Assembly (NCBI GenBank): GCA_964503335.1
Contig: CAZCZZ010000031.1
Location: 1 to 42,582, forward strand
From: CAZCZZ01 sp964503335
GTDB taxonomy: Bacteria; Verrucomicrobiota; Kiritimatiellia; CAIVKH01
Direction of reading: 5' to 3'
Length of the DNA stretch: 42,582 nt
Position numbers and translations under genes: made by a program. This document shows positions 31,486-39,595 of the stretch, piece by piece. The notes beneath the pieces are model-generated. The model did no database searches. It had not been told where the DNA came from and was given only the letters and a program-made list of their open reading frames with translations. Within the stretch, counting starts at the first letter, position 1, and every line of letters begins with the position of its first letter.

Positions 31486-32853
31486 CTAGGTTTTCTTGTA
31501 GAAGGACTCGATCTTCTGGGCGACGTCGCGGAAGGAGATGTCGACGGAGTAGATCTCCTTGTAGTAGTTCGCCGCGTCGTCCCGGTTGCCCATTGCTTCG
31601 CAGATGGTGCCGAGTTCGTAGAGGATGTCCTTCTTGGTGTCGTCCATGATGCCGAGTTCGGCGGCAGCCTTCTCGAGTTGTTCGCGCGCGAGGTCGAACT
31701 GTCCCTTGGCCTTGAAGCAGATGGCGAGGTAGTAGAGCGAACGCGTGCGGCGCTGCGGATTGCGCGTGGCCTGTTGCAGCTGCTGGATGGCCTCGTTGTA
31801 CTTCTCGCGCTCGCAGTAGATGACGCCGAGGTCGTAGCGGAACTGCAGGTCGTTCGGGTAGCGTTTGACGCGCTCTTCCGCGTCCTGCAGGAGGAAATCG
31901 CTGCGTTGCTGGCGGACCGCATCGGCGCCGGCCTTGTCGCCCGCGGCTTCAAGGGATTCGATTTGCACTTCGAGGCGGCGCAAGGTGACTGCGCTGATGG
32001 ATCGCTCGATCTGGGGATCGGCCCCGCCCATGCCCTGCTGGGCTTCGTTCAATACGGCCAGCGCCTCGTCGAAACGGTCGGCCTTGGCGTAGAGATCGGC
32101 CAGCGCGCGCTTGAAGTTGATGTTCAGGGGCTCGCGCTTCACCTTCTCAATCGTTTCCGTGATGAGGTCGTCGATATCCTTGCCGGTCTTGACCGCCTTC
32201 GATTCCTGTTCGAGGCGCGTGGCGGCCTTCGTGTCCTTGATCATGTCACGGTACGAGCCGGCTTCGTTCCAGCCGCCGCGCTGCATGGTGTCGAGCGCAG
32301 TCGCGTCCTTCATCGCCTTCAATGCGTCCTGGTCGCCGGGCAGGAGCCGAACGATCTCCTCGTAGACCAGACGCGCATCGTGCATGCGGTTTACATCCTG
32401 GTAGAGGCGGCCAAGGCTCTTGAGCATCTTGACGTCGCCCGGGAAGTACTCGCGCACCAGCTCAAGGGTCATGACGGCCACTTCGGGCATGTTGGCGGCC
32501 TTGGCTGCGTCGACCATGACGTTGACGACCTGCATGTTGAGGGGATTCTTCCGGAGCAGCTTCTCCGCGCTCTTCACGGCTTCTTCCGGCTTCTTCTTGA
32601 GCTGCCCTTGGATCTGCATGATGGCAGGCATGGCGAACATGGCGGAGATGGGGTTGGGCTTGCTGCCCTTCGTCTTCTTGAGCGAGGAGATGCGCAGGAA
32701 CATCCGGGCGCGGAGGAGGGCGGGACAAAGCTCCAGCGCCGATTCAAACATGTCCATGGCGTAGTCGAAATTATTCCTTTCGACAGCGGCCATGCCTTTT
32801 TCAAAGTGCTCGCGCGCCTTGCGCGGTGCGTTTTCCAACAGGACTTCCGCCAT
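31486..32853 (-). CDS. TPR-repeat protein
   Basis: A 455-residue, mostly helical protein with many tetratricopeptide repeats (AREHFEKGMAAVERNNFDYA, VKMLKSLGRLYQDVNRMHDA, RALADLYAKADRFDEALAVL, LQFRYDLGVIYCEREKYNEA, LYYLAICFKAKGQFDLAREQ). No signal peptide is visible, so it is likely cytosolic. The role is scaffold-like and unknown. It is the first gene of a likely two-gene unit with the phosphatase-fold protein (1-nt gap). Confidence 0.88.
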   Translation of the reverse strand: MAEVLLENAPRKAREHFEKGMAAVERNNFDYAMDMFESALELCPALLRARMFLRISSLKKTKGSKPNPISAMFAMPAIMQIQGQLKKKPEEAVKSAEKLLRKNPLNMQVVNVMVDAAKAANMPEVAVMTLELVREYFPGDVKMLKSLGRLYQDVNRMHDARLVYEEIVRLLPGDQDALKAMKDATALDTMQRGGWNEAGSYRDMIKDTKAATRLEQESKAVKTGKDIDDLITETIEKVKREPLNINFKRALADLYAKADRFDEALAVLNEAQQGMGGADPQIERSISAVTLRRLEVQIESLEAAGDKAGADAVRQQRSDFLLQDAEERVKRYPNDLQFRYDLGVIYCEREKYNEAIQQLQQATRNPQRRTRSLYYLAICFKAKGQFDLAREQLEKAAAELGIMDDTKKDILYELGTICEAMGNRDDAANYYKEIYSVDISFRDVAQKIESFYKKT

Positions 32854-32918
32854 GTGATCAGCTCCTCATCGGCTTGTGTTCGTTCAGGCTATACGCCTGT
32901 TTTCGGGTCGGTCAAGTG

Positions 32919-34418
32919 TTATGCCGAAGACTCTTCCCTGCGTGCTCGGCGGCTCCCTGTCCAGGTCAGCTCCGGCGGGCATGGCTTTGCAGGAAATGCG
33001 TAGCTGAGGGGATAGGCCACGGCACACGTCGTGAGCAGGGAAATCGGGAAGAAGTAGATCCAGTGGACCTGGTTGGAAACCTGCACGGCATAGGTTACCA
33101 CGACCGCCACGATCGACCCGATAATCCACGCTTCAAGCCGGGTTCGGCGCGTCAGGATGCCGAGGAGGAAGATGGAGAGAATGGGCCCGTTGAACAAGCT
33201 GATGATGCTCGAATAGGCCTCAATGATGTGCTTGAACGTCGAGACATAGAACGCGATCGCGGTCGCGAAGGCTCCGAAGGCAAAGGTAAGGGTGCGGGCC
33301 AGCCGGAGATCCTCGGCTTCCGTTCGTGGACGCCGGCGGAGCGGACGCACAAAGTCGTGGATGACGACGGTGGAGAGCGAACTGATGCCCGAGTCCATGC
33401 TCGACATCGCAGCGGCGAAGATGGCGGTGATCAGCAGGCCCGACACCCCGTCGGGCAGGGCGTGGATGATGAAATAGGGCAGCACGCGGTCGCCCGTGAT
33501 CCCGGCGGGGAGCCGGTCGGGAAATACGGCCTGGTAGGCAAACAGGCCGAGACCGATGAAGAGCAGCGTGCTGATGAAGAAGAAATCGGAGCAGGCGTTG
33601 AAGAAGGTGGCCTTCACCATGCCGCGGAAGTCCTTGATCGTCATGAGGCGCTGGACGGTGGTCTGGTCGGTCCCGTAGTCCTGCATGAGCTGGAAGAAGA
33701 ACGTGATGGCGACAATGGAGGCGCTCATCTCCGTGAGGCTGAGGTTCCAGTGGAACACGTCAAGGTGTCCGGTCAGCTTCGCGGTCTCCCAGATGCTGTG
33801 AAAACCACCCGGCACACCGGTTACCAGCGCATAGACAAGCCATACCGCACCCACCAGCATGATCAGGAATTGCACGACGTCGGTCCAGATATCTGCCGTG
33901 ATGCCGCCCATGACGGTATAAATCGTGGCCACGGCCCCCATGATCAGGATGGCGGTCGAAAGGGACAAGCCGGTGACGACGGACATGGCCAGCGCGGGCG
34001 CATAGATGACGGTGCCCAACCACCCGAGGCGCGCGAGGATGAAGAGGCCCGACACGGCGAATCGGGCCTGGCGGCCGAAGCGCTTGTCGATGTACTCGTA
34101 GGAGGTCGTCACGTTCAACCGCCGGTAGAAGGGGTAGAAGAGGGAGACGAGTACCGGGGCGAGGAGCGGACTGACGATCGCCACGACGATCAGGGAGACG
34201 TTCTCCTTGTAGGCCATGCCGGGGAGACCCATATAGGTCACCGCGCTGGTCAGCGTCGCGAACATGCTCATGCCGACGACGAGCCAGTTCATGCGACGAC
34301 CTGCCAGGAAATACTCCTCGGTCGTTTTCTGGCGGCGTGCGAAGAGACACCCGATGCCGAGCATCGAGCCGAGATAGACGAACAGGATGGCGTAGTTGAG
34401 CGGCGAGAACAACGTCAT
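32919..34418 (-). CDS. sodium/solute symporter (SSS family)
   Basis: A 499-residue membrane protein with about 13 hydrophobic helices. Family motifs are seen early, TTEEYFLAGRRMNWLVVGMS and LTSAVTYMGLPGMAY, and the SSF core YEYIDKRFGRQARFAVSGLF, MGAVATIYTVMGGITADIWT and GLLITAIFAAAMSSMDSGIS. It probably imports a sugar, inositol, amino acid or similar solute with Na+; the substrate cannot be read from sequence. The ATG overlaps the stop of the preceding phosphatase-fold gene (ATGA), hinting that the hydrolase and transporter cooperate. Confidence 0.92.
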   Translation of the reverse strand: MTLFSPLNYAILFVYLGSMLGIGCLFARRQKTTEEYFLAGRRMNWLVVGMSMFATLTSAVTYMGLPGMAYKENVSLIVVAIVSPLLAPVLVSLFYPFYRRLNVTTSYEYIDKRFGRQARFAVSGLFILARLGWLGTVIYAPALAMSVVTGLSLSTAILIMGAVATIYTVMGGITADIWTDVVQFLIMLVGAVWLVYALVTGVPGGFHSIWETAKLTGHLDVFHWNLSLTEMSASIVAITFFFQLMQDYGTDQTTVQRLMTIKDFRGMVKATFFNACSDFFFISTLLFIGLGLFAYQAVFPDRLPAGITGDRVLPYFIIHALPDGVSGLLITAIFAAAMSSMDSGISSLSTVVIHDFVRPLRRRPRTEAEDLRLARTLTFAFGAFATAIAFYVSTFKHIIEAYSSIISLFNGPILSIFLLGILTRRTRLEAWIIGSIVAVVVTYAVQVSNQVHWIYFFPISLLTTCAVAYPLSYAFPAKPCPPELTWTGSRRARREESSA

Positions 34419-35413
34419 GGGCGGGAATGTAGTGGAGGATTATCGATGGCGCCAGTTCCGTTCTGGCTCGAATAGTCCGCGACGTTGCCGAAACGAATCA
34501 GGAACACCTGGCGGAGGTGATCGCTGTGCCGGGAGGGCTTGTGTCGGTGCTGGTACACGCGGATATCCTGGGAGACCCAGGCGTTGTCGATGGAGTACAT
34601 CGGCAAGGGAACCGGCCAGGTGTAAGGCCAACCGCCCCCGGAGGCTTCGTGCGCGTTGTTCACGTACTTGCGGATGGGCCGGAAACTGAGCGAGTCGCGA
34701 GGCGTGTTGAAGTCGCCAAGGATCAGCAGCGGCAACGCCACCGGGCGCTTCCGGATCCACTCGCTGAGTTCACGCATCGGCGTGAAACGGTCGAGGAGCG
34801 GATGCGAGATCAGGTCAAAGGCAACGACATCAAACTGTCCAAGCGGCGATGAAATGCGAACCGCCCAGGCCCTTCCACCCGTGATCGGCAGGGTGCCCAG
34901 TCCCTGCATGGGATAGCGCGAGAAAAGGGTCATGCCGGCGTCGTCCAGGCTGTAGGGCAAGCCGAGGACGTTGTTCCCCGTCTCGCGTATCTTTTCGAGT
35001 CGGGGCGACTCCGAAAAGAGGCAGATGTCCGGTTTGTCCTTTTTCACCGTGCGGAATATTGCTTCGGCGGCTGTCACCCGTCGCGCTGTGTTCCACTGCA
35101 CTACTTTGATCGAATCCGGGGGTGGTTCGACATGGCCGCGCCAGCGGCAGTCCACGAGCAACAGCTTCGCTGCGGCGATGATCAAGACGCTCTGGACGAA
35201 GACCTGCAGGATGCGCGGCGCGATATGCTGTGTCGCGGCGCACCAGATCGAGCCGATGATGATCGGCGCGAGGGTCGGGATGAAAAAGAGCCAGATCGAC
35301 CAGCGATTCGCGTCCTTTACGAACCACCCGATGAGCCAGGCGGCCATGAACGCCGGCCCGAAAGCGATGAGCGCGAACTCAAGCAGGCGCCACGCTTTCG
35401 AGCGAACGGACAT
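34415..35413 (-). CDS. membrane-anchored endonuclease/exonuclease/phosphatase family protein
   Basis: A 332-residue protein. Three N-terminal hydrophobic helices (about 10-32, 37-60 and 66-86) precede an EEP domain (about 98-315), with KVVQWNTARR, CLFSESPRL, VVAFDLISHPLL, LLILGDFNTPRD and RHSDHLRQVFLI. Catalytic Asp/Asn (GDFN) and His (SDH) are present. It should face the periplasm or outside, as in EEP proteins of the AvrPphB or YafD type. The 4-nt overlap with the downstream symporter gene suggests products of hydrolysis are imported. Substrate unknown. Confidence 0.86.
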   Translation of the reverse strand: MSVRSKAWRLLEFALIAFGPAFMAAWLIGWFVKDANRWSIWLFFIPTLAPIIIGSIWCAATQHIAPRILQVFVQSVLIIAAAKLLLVDCRWRGHVEPPPDSIKVVQWNTARRVTAAEAIFRTVKKDKPDICLFSESPRLEKIRETGNNVLGLPYSLDDAGMTLFSRYPMQGLGTLPITGGRAWAVRISSPLGQFDVVAFDLISHPLLDRFTPMRELSEWIRKRPVALPLLILGDFNTPRDSLSFRPIRKYVNNAHEASGGGWPYTWPVPLPMYSIDNAWVSQDIRVYQHRHKPSRHSDHLRQVFLIRFGNVADYSSQNGTGAIDNPPLHSRP

Positions 35414-35424
35414 GGGATGTTTGC

Positions 35425-36723
35425 CTACAGCAGGTTCGCCGCGAGTTCGGCGACTTCGGATCGCACACCGCGCGCGAGCAGGATGTGGGAAGCGATCGGC
35501 TGGTCGCGGAACCGTTCCACGATGTAGCTCAGGCCGTTCGACATCGCATCCACATATGGATTGTCGATCTGGTAGATATCTCCGGTGAGCACAATCTTTG
35601 TTCCGGGGCCAACGCGCGTGAGCACGGTCTTGGCTTCCAGGGGCGTGAGGTTCTGCGCCTCGTCCACGACGATGTACTGGTTGGGAATGCTCCGGCCGCG
35701 GATGTAGGTGAGGGGCTCGATGCCGATGCGTTCATCGTCGATCTCGTTGTCGCCCCGCTTCCACCCGGCGCGCCTTCCGTTCGAAAGGAAGTCGAGTGCG
35801 TCGTAGATGGGCTGCATCCACGGATTGAGCTTCTCCTCCATCGTGCCCGGCAGGAATCCGATGTCCTTGCCCATGGGAATCGTAGGACGGCAGACCAGCA
35901 TGCGGCGGTAGTGCTTCTCTTCCATCGTCTTGAACAGCGCAGCGGCGACGGCGAGCAGGGTCTTACCCGTGCCCGCTTTGCCGATGATGGTGACGACCTT
36001 GATGTTGTCGTTCAGCAGGGAGTCGGCGGCGAAATGCTGCTCCTTGTTGCGCGGCTGTACGGTGCGAAGTTCCTCGGGCAGGGGAATGAGCTGCACAAGT
36101 GACCGCGTCTCGGAATCGTAGCGCGAGAGAAACGTGTGGCCCCCGTCGCCAATATCGCGAAGCATGACGTATTCGTTGGGTGAAAGCGTCGTGTTCTCAG
36201 TCGGAAGCCTGCCGTCGCGACGGAACGTCTCGATGTCGTCCGAGCCCAGATCGAGTTCGGAGTGGCCTGTGTAGAGCTCGGACAAGTCGACGCGATCGGT
36301 CTCGTAATCTTCGGCATCCAGGCCCAACGCGTCCGCTTTAATTCGGAGGTTGATGTCCTTGCTGACGACGATGCAGGGAACGTGGGGCTCCTGCTTCTTG
36401 AGCTGCGTCGCCATCTTGAGGATCTGGTCGTCGGCGCTCAGCGAGTTGAAGAAATTGATGTCGTGATCGCCGGGGATGGCTACGCGCAGCGTCCCGCCGG
36501 TGCTCACGGGAACGCCATCGGACAGTTTTCCGTGCTGGCGAAGGTCGTCGAGGATGCGGGAGATCAGGCGGGCGTTGCGGCCGCGTTCGTTGAGGTCGCG
36601 TTTAAACTGGTCCACCTCTTCAATGACCTTCAGGGGTATAACGACGGTGTTATCCTGGAAGTGCTGGACGGCGTTGGGGTCGTGAATGAGGACGTTCGTG
36701 TCGAGGACGTAATTTTTTCTCAT
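35425..36723 (-). CDS. phoH: PhoH-family ATPase with N-terminal PIN domain
   Basis: A 432-residue protein. The N-terminal PIN-like nuclease domain (about 5-130) has acidic residues D8 (VLDTNVLIHDPN), E35/E36, D98/D99 and D123 (VVSKDINLRIKA). A helicase-like PhoH ATPase (about 225-430) has Walker A GKAGTGKT (248-255), Walker B IVVDEAQNLTP and sensor VLTGDIYQID. Such PIN-PhoH proteins are RNA-directed and probably unwind and cleave RNA. The ATG start fits (MRKNYVLDTN). It is followed downstream by the EEP-SSS pair, 11 nt away. Confidence 0.93.
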   Translation of the reverse strand: MRKNYVLDTNVLIHDPNAVQHFQDNTVVIPLKVIEEVDQFKRDLNERGRNARLISRILDDLRQHGKLSDGVPVSTGGTLRVAIPGDHDINFFNSLSADDQILKMATQLKKQEPHVPCIVVSKDINLRIKADALGLDAEDYETDRVDLSELYTGHSELDLGSDDIETFRRDGRLPTENTTLSPNEYVMLRDIGDGGHTFLSRYDSETRSLVQLIPLPEELRTVQPRNKEQHFAADSLLNDNIKVVTIIGKAGTGKTLLAVAAALFKTMEEKHYRRMLVCRPTIPMGKDIGFLPGTMEEKLNPWMQPIYDALDFLSNGRRAGWKRGDNEIDDERIGIEPLTYIRGRSIPNQYIVVDEAQNLTPLEAKTVLTRVGPGTKIVLTGDIYQIDNPYVDAMSNGLSYIVERFRDQPIASHILLARGVRSEVAELAANLL

Positions 36724-36751
36724 GATCCCGTCTTGCCTGTCTCCCTTGGGG

Positions 36752-37732
36752 TTAGAGCCACTTCTGTCGTTTCAATAGATAGTAGATCACGAGCGTGATC
36801 ACCGCCGTAATCGCGAAAATATAGCCGTACGCGAGCTCCCACGAGGGCCAGTCCGTGTTCGGCATGTGCTTGATGTTCATGCCGTAGAAACTGGTGATGG
36901 CCACAAAGGGCAGCGACAGCGTCGCGAGGACGGTCAATACCTTGATGACCTTGTTGACCTGCATCTGCTGTAGATTGAGGTGGACCTGCAACGTGTCCGT
37001 GAGCTGGTCGCGATAGTTTTCCGTCAGGTCGTTGATGCGCACGAGCCGGTCGAGAAGGTCCCGGTAGTACGGCAGCATGTGCGCGCGCACCTGCTTGAAC
37101 TCGCCGCGCGCGAGGCGGGAGATGACTTCACGCTGCGGCGCCATGATCTGGCGCAGCCGACGCACCTGCGTCTTCAGGTGGATGACGCGTTCAAGGATGT
37201 CCGGTCCCGGCGACGTCAGGACCTGGCTTTCAAGCTCGTCGAAATCGTGTGTCAGGTCCTCCACGGCGGGGTCGTAGTTATCGAGGAGGAAATCGAGGAT
37301 CGTATACGTCAGGCGGTCGGGCGCGCGCGCCACGGCTGCGGAGTTCTTCAGCACCCTTTCGATCGTGGACGAAATACTGCGGATGGCCTCGCCGTGGTAG
37401 GTGAGCAGGAAATTCTTGCCGATGAACATGTTGAGTTCGGTCGTGCAGAACTCGTGCAGGCTGGACGAGAAATCCACGGCGTGGATCACCACGAAGATGT
37501 AGTTGTCGTACTCGTCGATCTTCGGACGGTCCGACGGCTGGATGCAGTCCTCGATGGCGAGAGGGTGGAAGTTGAAGACGCCTTCGAGGACCGACTTGGC
37601 CTCTTCCTCGGTAGACTGGCCGATATCGACCCAGACCTGGGCGTCCTCGTCAAAGAGGACCATCTTGAGGAAGTCCAGCCCGAGATCCTGCCCGACCAGT
37701 TTACCCTGGCTGAAAACGAAGGAACGTATCAT
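36752..37732 (-). CDS. corA: CorA-family magnesium/cobalt channel
   Basis: About 326 residues. The cytosolic N-domain contains DIGQSTEEEAKSVLEGVF, HPLAIEDCIQPSDRPKIDEY and the coiled stalk. Two C-terminal membrane helices have the signature YGMN between them (FYGMNIKHMPNTDWP) and the second ends in KRQKWL. The usual MPE is replaced by MPN, a loop variant of no clear consequence. I chose ATG 37732 (MIRSFVFSQGKL) since the upstream in-frame extension (MPKAHTERNF) is not like CorA. It stands 28 nt upstream of phoH, likely co-transcribed. Confidence 0.93.
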   Translation of the reverse strand: MIRSFVFSQGKLVGQDLGLDFLKMVLFDEDAQVWVDIGQSTEEEAKSVLEGVFNFHPLAIEDCIQPSDRPKIDEYDNYIFVVIHAVDFSSSLHEFCTTELNMFIGKNFLLTYHGEAIRSISSTIERVLKNSAAVARAPDRLTYTILDFLLDNYDPAVEDLTHDFDELESQVLTSPGPDILERVIHLKTQVRRLRQIMAPQREVISRLARGEFKQVRAHMLPYYRDLLDRLVRINDLTENYRDQLTDTLQVHLNLQQMQVNKVIKVLTVLATLSLPFVAITSFYGMNIKHMPNTDWPSWELAYGYIFAITAVITLVIYYLLKRQKWL

Positions 37733-37909
37733 GCAAGTAGTGCGCCCGACCGATTCATGATTTCTGAAACCGAAATTGCGCTCCGTGTGCGCCTTTGGCA
37801 AGGGAATTTAGGAAGGCTGTAGGTTTTTAGGCTGTAGGAAGAGCCGATCCGCGATAGGGCCGATAGGACGTATCGGACCTATAGCCTGCAGCCTCTTCGT
37901 CCCACGACC
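37733..37909. repeat. 177-nt gap with CCTATAGG-type and AGGCTGTAGG repeats
   Basis: AGGCTGTAGG occurs twice (37814-37823 and 37829-37838). Its near-reverse-complement CCTGCAGCCT lies at 37885-37894, with one mismatch. CCGATA (37860-37865) pairs with TATCGG (37871-37876), and related words GATAGGG, ATAGGA and CCTATAG crowd between. It lies just after the stop of the downstream SPFH gene and before corA. No gene is seen; it may act as a transcript-end structure or a dispersed repeat. Confidence 0.6.
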
Positions 37910-39595
37910 TCACTTCTTCAGTATCGCCGCTCCGCCCAGCTCACCCAGCGTGGCTTTCTCGAGATCGGTCCACAGGGTGCCTTCGCCGGCGTGGAGGATG
38001 TTGATTCGTACGTCGGGATTGAGGTTGTTGGCGAATTCCCACAGGGCGAAGGCGGTGGAATCGCCGAAGGCCTGGGCTTTGAGGTTGAAGCCGTTGGCGC
38101 GTTCGCCTTCGACGAGGGTGATGACCTTGGCGCGGGCTTCTCCGATCTTGCGGGTCTTCTCGGCTCGGACCAGCGCGGCCTGGTTTTCGATTTCAGCGAC
38201 GAACTTCTGCGCGTTGGCTTTGATCTCCGCGACTTCCTTGTCCTGGTTGGCGCGCATCTCGCCCTTGATCTTCTCGGTTTCCTGGGCGACCTGCTCGCGA
38301 CGCTGTTCGATCAGGCTCAACTCGGTATTGAGCTGCGCCTGGCGTTTGGCCGTGTTCTGCTTCTCCTTGTTCGTCAGGTCCTGCTCCACGGCGATGCTGG
38401 CTTGCTGGATCGGATCAAGGATCTGCATCGGCACGTTCACGTGACGGATCAGCGCGTTGTGCACGATGATGTCCTTCTCCTCGAGGATCTTCTTGAGCGC
38501 TTCAGTCAGGTCGGTCTGGAACTTCTCGCGGCCTTCGCCGACGATGTAGTCCTTCGCGCGGTAGGCCGAGCCCTTGAGGCGCGACACCGACAGGATCTGC
38601 GGCATGATGATCTTGTCCACGACTGCGGGGAGGTCGCCGTAGTTGCGGTACACCGATGCGATGCGCTCAGGCAGTAGTTCGAATTCCACGGTCATATCGA
38701 GGCTGATCTCGAAGCCGTCGCGTGACGGGAACTCGACGAAGAGGGCGAGGCCGAAGGCCGACACCTTGCCGCTCGCGATAAAGTTCTCGCGCTCCATCGC
38801 CATCTGCGGCGCCGCCGCCTGCATCTCGGACTCCGAGGCGGACCCGGCCTGCCGGTCCTTGAGGTAGTCCCAGCGCTTTTCCTTCTGCTCGCGCAGGACG
38901 TTCTTCTGCAACTCGTCCATGGCGACGTTCTGCGAGGCGATCTGGGTCTTTGTGATCACGGCGCCGCCGCCTTTGCCGAGCAGCGAGACCTGGTTTACGC
39001 CGATCTCCACCACATCGCATTTCACTTCCTTGGGGTTGATGTAGTACAGGCCGGGCTGGAGAATGTCGCGGCGTACACCCTTCTGGTTGGGTCCCGCGAA
39101 TTCGCCTTCCGGCGCCTGGTTGCCGGCGAGGCTGGTCATGACGCCGGCATAGCCGATCGGGATGCTGATCGCGTCCACAATGTCGACGTTATAGCCGTAC
39201 GGGTTCAGGCGGTACTTGCCCGGGCCGAGCACGCCGCGCCAGATGCCCTTTTCGCCACGGTCGGCGAGGAAGCGTCCGGAGGGGAGGTCCTGGCCGACCT
39301 TCGACGTCACGATGCCGACCTTGCCGGGCGGGATGATTGTCACGCGCACGATCTCGTGGTCATAAATGACGGGATTGAGGAAGTGACGGCCTTCGCCAAG
39401 GACATCTTCCAGGATGCCTTTTTGTCCCGACTTCGCGAGGAACTGGCCGGGGGGCAGGGGGTCGCCGGTCTTGGAGGTGACGATCGCCATCTCGTCGGGA
39501 TCGACGTAGAAACGGCAGAAGCCCCAGGTCCAGACGAACCATGTTCCACCAAGCACCAGGGCTAGAAATGCGATGAGTGAGATCTTGTTGTTCAT
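37910..39595 (-). CDS. SPFH/band 7 protein with three N-terminal repeats
   Basis: A 561-residue membrane-anchored protein. An N-terminal helix (about 5-25) is followed by three tandem repeats (about 35-92, 93-149 and 150-200), each built as V-T-S-K-x-G-x-x-x-P-x-G then KGI/V-x-x-x-(V/I)L-x-x-G-x-(Y/H)-x-(L/I)NP. A polar helical insert (about 225-268) precedes the SPFH domain (about 270-400) and a coiled coil (about 400-500; QNTAKRQAQLNTELSLIEQR). The C-terminus (about 503-561) is hydrophobic/mixed (ALWEFANNLNPDVRINILHA). It resembles flotillin/HflK-like assemblies but with an added repeat shaft. The ATG overlaps the stop of its partner (ATGA). Function unknown. Confidence 0.85.
   Translation of the reverse strand: MNNKISLIAFLALVLGGTWFVWTWGFCRFYVDPDEMAIVTSKTGDPLPPGQFLAKSGQKGILEDVLGEGRHFLNPVIYDHEIVRVTIIPPGKVGIVTSKVGQDLPSGRFLADRGEKGIWRGVLGPGKYRLNPYGYNVDIVDAISIPIGYAGVMTSLAGNQAPEGEFAGPNQKGVRRDILQPGLYYINPKEVKCDVVEIGVNQVSLLGKGGGAVITKTQIASQNVAMDELQKNVLREQKEKRWDYLKDRQAGSASESEMQAAAPQMAMERENFIASGKVSAFGLALFVEFPSRDGFEISLDMTVEFELLPERIASVYRNYGDLPAVVDKIIMPQILSVSRLKGSAYRAKDYIVGEGREKFQTDLTEALKKILEEKDIIVHNALIRHVNVPMQILDPIQQASIAVEQDLTNKEKQNTAKRQAQLNTELSLIEQRREQVAQETEKIKGEMRANQDKEVAEIKANAQKFVAEIENQAALVRAEKTRKIGEARAKVITLVEGERANGFNLKAQAFGDSTAFALWEFANNLNPDVRINILHAGEGTLWTDLEKATLGELGGAAILKK

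Noticed and set aside
31485..31952. N-terminal extension of the 30579-31484 phosphatase-fold gene
   Set aside because: The extension lies within the TPR gene in another frame and is Ser/Arg/Thr-rich; the GTG right after the TPR stop is the sensible start.
32826..34475. Long plus-strand frame opposite the symporter
   Set aside because: Its protein is Glu/Asp/Gly/His-rich and lacks hydrophobic pattern, while the minus strand encodes a normal SSS protein.
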